Part shown: piece by piece, positions 62,012 to 64,000 of the stretch
Numbering within the stretch: the first letter of the stretch is position 1
Layout: the number at the start of each line of letters is the position of its first letter
Origin: Piscinibacter sp. XHJ-5
GTDB lineage: Bacteria; Pseudomonadota; Gammaproteobacteria; Burkholderiales; Burkholderiaceae_C
Length of the DNA: 64,000 nucleotides
Direction: 5' to 3'
Assembly (NCBI RefSeq): GCF_029855045.1
Contig: NZ_CP123228.1
Coordinates: 5,580,001 to 5,644,000, forward strand
Made by a program: the position numbers and the translations under genes
The notes under the pieces: model-generated
Databases searched by the model: none
What the model saw: the letters and a program-made list of their open reading frames with translations, nothing else
Told to the model about the DNA's origin: nothing

Positions 62012-62968
62012 ATGCAAGTCTTCCGCGGCTTCCACCATCCCGGCATCGCCCCGGCTTGTGCGTTGACCATCGGCAACTTCGACGGCGTCCATCGGGGCCA
62101 CCAGGCCATGCTGGCGCTGCTGCACAACGAAGCGCGGCACCGGGGGCTTCCGTCCTGCGTGATGACCTTCGAGCCGCATCCGCGCGACCACTTCGCGCGC
62201 CTGGCCGGCAAGCCCGAGCTGGCCCCGGCGCGCATCGCCACGCTGCGCGACAAGCTGTCGGAGCTGGAGCGGGTCGGCGTCGACCAGGTGGTGGTGCTGC
62301 GCTTCGACACCCGGCTGGCATCGCTGCCGCCGCAGGCCTTCATCGACCAGGTGCTGGTGCAAGGGCTTGGCGCGCGCTATGTGCTGGTCGGCGATGACTT
62401 CCGCTTCGGCGCCAAGCGCGCCGGCGACTACGCGATGCTCGACGCCGCCGGCCCGACCGCCGGCTTCGACGTGGCGCGCATGATGAGCTACGAGGTGCAC
62501 GGCCTGCGTGTGTCCAGCTCGGCAGTGCGCGAGGCGCTGGCCGCCGGCGACATGGCCGGCGTGGCCACGCTGCTCGGCCGGCCCTACAGCGTCAGCGGAC
62601 ACGTGGCGCACGGGCGCAAGCTGGGCCGCGAGCTGGGCTACCGGACGCTGAACCTGCGCTTCGGCCATCCCAAGCCGGCGGCGATGGGCATCTTCGTGGT
62701 GAGGGTGTTCGGCCTGGCCGACCAGCCGCTTCCGGGCGTCGCCAGCCTGGGCGTGCGGCCGACGGTCGAGGACGCCGGGCGCGTGCTGCTCGAGGTGCAT
62801 TGCCTCGATTGGCCGCTCGGCCCCGAGGCCGGATATGGCCGCTGCGTTCGGGTGGAGCTCATGCACAAGCTGCACGACGAGCGGCGGTACGAATCGATCG
62901 ACGCGTTGCGGGCGGGCATCTCGCGCGACGAGGCAAATGCGCGGGCGTGGTTCGCGTCGCACCGGTGA
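62012..62968 (+). CDS. ribF: Bifunctional riboflavin kinase/FMN adenylyltransferase
   Basis: 318 residues. The N-terminal FAD synthetase part has the nucleotidyltransferase HxGH-type segment [16 protein letters not shown] (residues 19-34) and [14 protein letters not shown]; the C-terminal flavokinase part begins [24 protein letters not shown] and continues [26 protein letters not shown]. It makes FMN and FAD from riboflavin. ribF upstream of ileS is the classic order in proteobacteria. The ATG at 62012 was chosen because upstream residues are not conserved. Confidence 0.95.
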   Translation: MQVFRGFHHPGIAPACALTIGNFDGVHRGHQAMLALLHNEARHRGLPSCVMTFEPHPRDHFARLAGKPELAPARIATLRDKLSELERVGVDQVVVLRFDTRLASLPPQAFIDQVLVQGLGARYVLVGDDFRFGAKRAGDYAMLDAAGPTAGFDVARMMSYEVHGLRVSSSAVREALAAGDMAGVATLLGRPYSVSGHVAHGRKLGRELGYRTLNLRFGHPKPAAMGIFVVRVFGLADQPLPGVASLGVRPTVEDAGRVLLEVHCLDWPLGPEAGYGRCVRVELMHKLHDERRYESIDALRAGISRDEANARAWFASHR

Positions 62969-63182
62969 GGCTGCCGACCCCCCGGTAGAATCGACCCATG
63001 CCTTCGTGTACCGCCCGCCGCGCCGCCCTGCGCTGGCACGCCGCCACCCGCCGCCAGACCACGCGCGACCGAATTTGACGCGGCCCGCGGCGGACCCTTT
63101 CGAGCCGCACGTCGTCACCCCGCCCAGGATCCGCGGCGGGCTTGCCTTGTTCCCCAGGCGGGAAGCACACCCGAGACCGAGC

Positions 63183-64000
63183 ATGTCCACCGACACCACC
63201 CCTTCCTCCGCGACCGACTACCGGGCCACGCTGAACCTGCCCGACACGCCGTTCCCGATGCGCGGCGACCTGCCCAAGCGCGAGCCCGGCTGGGTCAAGG
63301 AGTGGGACGACAAGGGCATCTACAAGAAGCTGCGCGACGCGCGCCACGGCGCGCCGAAGTTCGTGCTGCACGACGGCCCGCCTTACGCCAACGGCCAGCT
63401 CCACATGGGCCACGCCGTCAACAAGATCCTGAAGGACATGATCGTCAAGGCGAGACAGCTCAAGGGCATGGACGCGCTCTATGTGCCGGGCTGGGACTGC
63501 CACGGCCTGCCGATCGAGAACCAGATCGAAAAGACCTACGGCCGCGGCCTGCCGCGCGACGAGGTGCAGGCGAAGAGCCGCGCCTACGCCACCGAGCAGA
63601 TCGCGCAGCAGATGGCCGACTTCAAGCGCCTCGGCGTGCTCGGCGACTGGGACCGTCCGTACCGCACCATGGACTTCGGCAACGAGGCCGGCGAGATCCG
63701 GGCGCTCAAGCGCGTCATCGAGCGCGGCTTCGTGTATCGCGGGCTGAAGCCGGTGTACTGGTGCTTCGACTGCGGCTCGTCGCTGGCCGAGTTCGAGATC
63801 GAATACGCCGACAAGACCTCGCCGACGGTGGACGTGGCCTTCCTCTGCGCGGACGCAGACAAGCTGGCGGCCGCCTTCCACCTGCCGAAGCTCGACAAGC
63901 AGGCGTTTGCCGTGATCTGGACGACCACGCCCTGGACGCTGCCGGCCAACCAGGCGCTGAACCTGAACCCGGCACTGGTCTACGCCCTGGTCGACACCGA
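63183..64000 (+). CDS. ileS: Isoleucyl-tRNA synthetase (5' part; gene runs past the window end)
   Basis: 272 residues to the window edge, starting [38 protein letters not shown]. The class I HIGH motif appears as HMGH in [22 protein letters not shown], with [13 protein letters not shown] and [28 protein letters not shown] further on. It charges tRNA-Ile with isoleucine and edits valine. The 214-base gap after ribF holds a TAGAAT (62986-62991) and a 26-codon open frame but no clear regulatory structure. Confidence 0.96.
   Translation, partial: MSTDTTPSSATDYRATLNLPDTPFPMRGDLPKREPGWVKEWDDKGIYKKLRDARHGAPKFVLHDGPPYANGQLHMGHAVNKILKDMIVKARQLKGMDALYVPGWDCHGLPIENQIEKTYGRGLPRDEVQAKSRAYATEQIAQQMADFKRLGVLGDWDRPYRTMDFGNEAGEIRALKRVIERGFVYRGLKPVYWCFDCGSSLAEFEIEYADKTSPTVDVAFLCADADKLAAAFHLPKLDKQAFAVIWTTTPWTLPANQALNLNPALVYALVDT

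Noticed and set aside
62969..63182. T-box riboswitch upstream of ileS
   Set aside because: No specifier stem or T-box-like sequence is visible, and T-boxes are characteristic of Gram-positive bacteria, not betaproteobacteria.

Overview
This window looks like a chromosomal segment of a high-GC betaproteobacterium of the order Burkholderiales, probably from the Rubrivivax/Leptothrix/Methylibium/Piscinibacter neighbourhood. That placement is inferred from the gene order rpsT-DUF3579-argD-argF, from DUF3579 and DUF4148 proteins, from the murB/yajQ and hda/pcnB/folK neighbourhoods, and from very GC-rich codon use. I see no tRNA, rRNA, CRISPR array, insertion sequence or prophage. Coding density is high: no gene-free stretch exceeds 300 bases, and the longest gap (10283-10548, before argD) shows only a weak -10-like TAGAAT.

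Layout. 1-6869 (minus strand): the start of a DUF47/PhoU-like gene, then a tightly coupled run in which most stops overlap the next start: AI-2E permease, hda, HAD hydrolase, pcnB, serine hydrolase, folK, deoxynucleoside kinase. 6976-12695: SirB1-like protein and murJ (minus), rpsT with its promoter and terminator, a DUF3579 gene, and argD-argF. 12780-20705: accessory genes, including a metallophosphoesterase overlapping a kinase/universal-stress fusion, a collagen-like lipoprotein, an MFS exporter with an extra C-terminal domain, hemerythrin, BON, YkgJ, DUF1761 and cupin proteins, and a frameshifted glycine-rich protein gene. 20743-30560: RND pump genes, an exported Ntn hydrolase, an AraC/GyrI regulator, a DUF4148 gene divergent from a heavy-metal-type two-component system, and a DUF707 protein.

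30553-41584 is the metabolic centrepiece: two divergent operons that together could take tryptophan through N-formylkynurenine, kynurenine and anthranilate (kynA, kynB, kynU) to anthraniloyl-CoA and its dearomatised products (CoA ligase, fused monooxygenase/reductase, SDR, enoyl-CoA hydratase, acyl-CoA dehydrogenase). A MarR regulator sits in the second operon. The shared intergenic region carries a good sigma-70 promoter whose -35 lies inside an inverted repeat, a likely operator.

41589-49039: AraC regulator, two related VOC proteins, a small exported protein, a Do-family protease downstream of its probable controlling two-component system (four 11-bp-phased repeats sit between them), and a TAXI-type binding protein. 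49136-64000: aminopeptidase P, a tiny exported peptide with a clear terminator, a molybdopterin-fold protein coupled to a hybrid histidine kinase, murB, yajQ, a retropepsin-like protease, an acyl-CoA dehydrogenase pair behind a palindrome, a P1 peptidase coupled to a lipoprotein esterase, an RsuA-type pseudouridine synthase, ribF and the 5' part of ileS.

Functions come from motifs, family resemblance and context read by eye; no database search was run.
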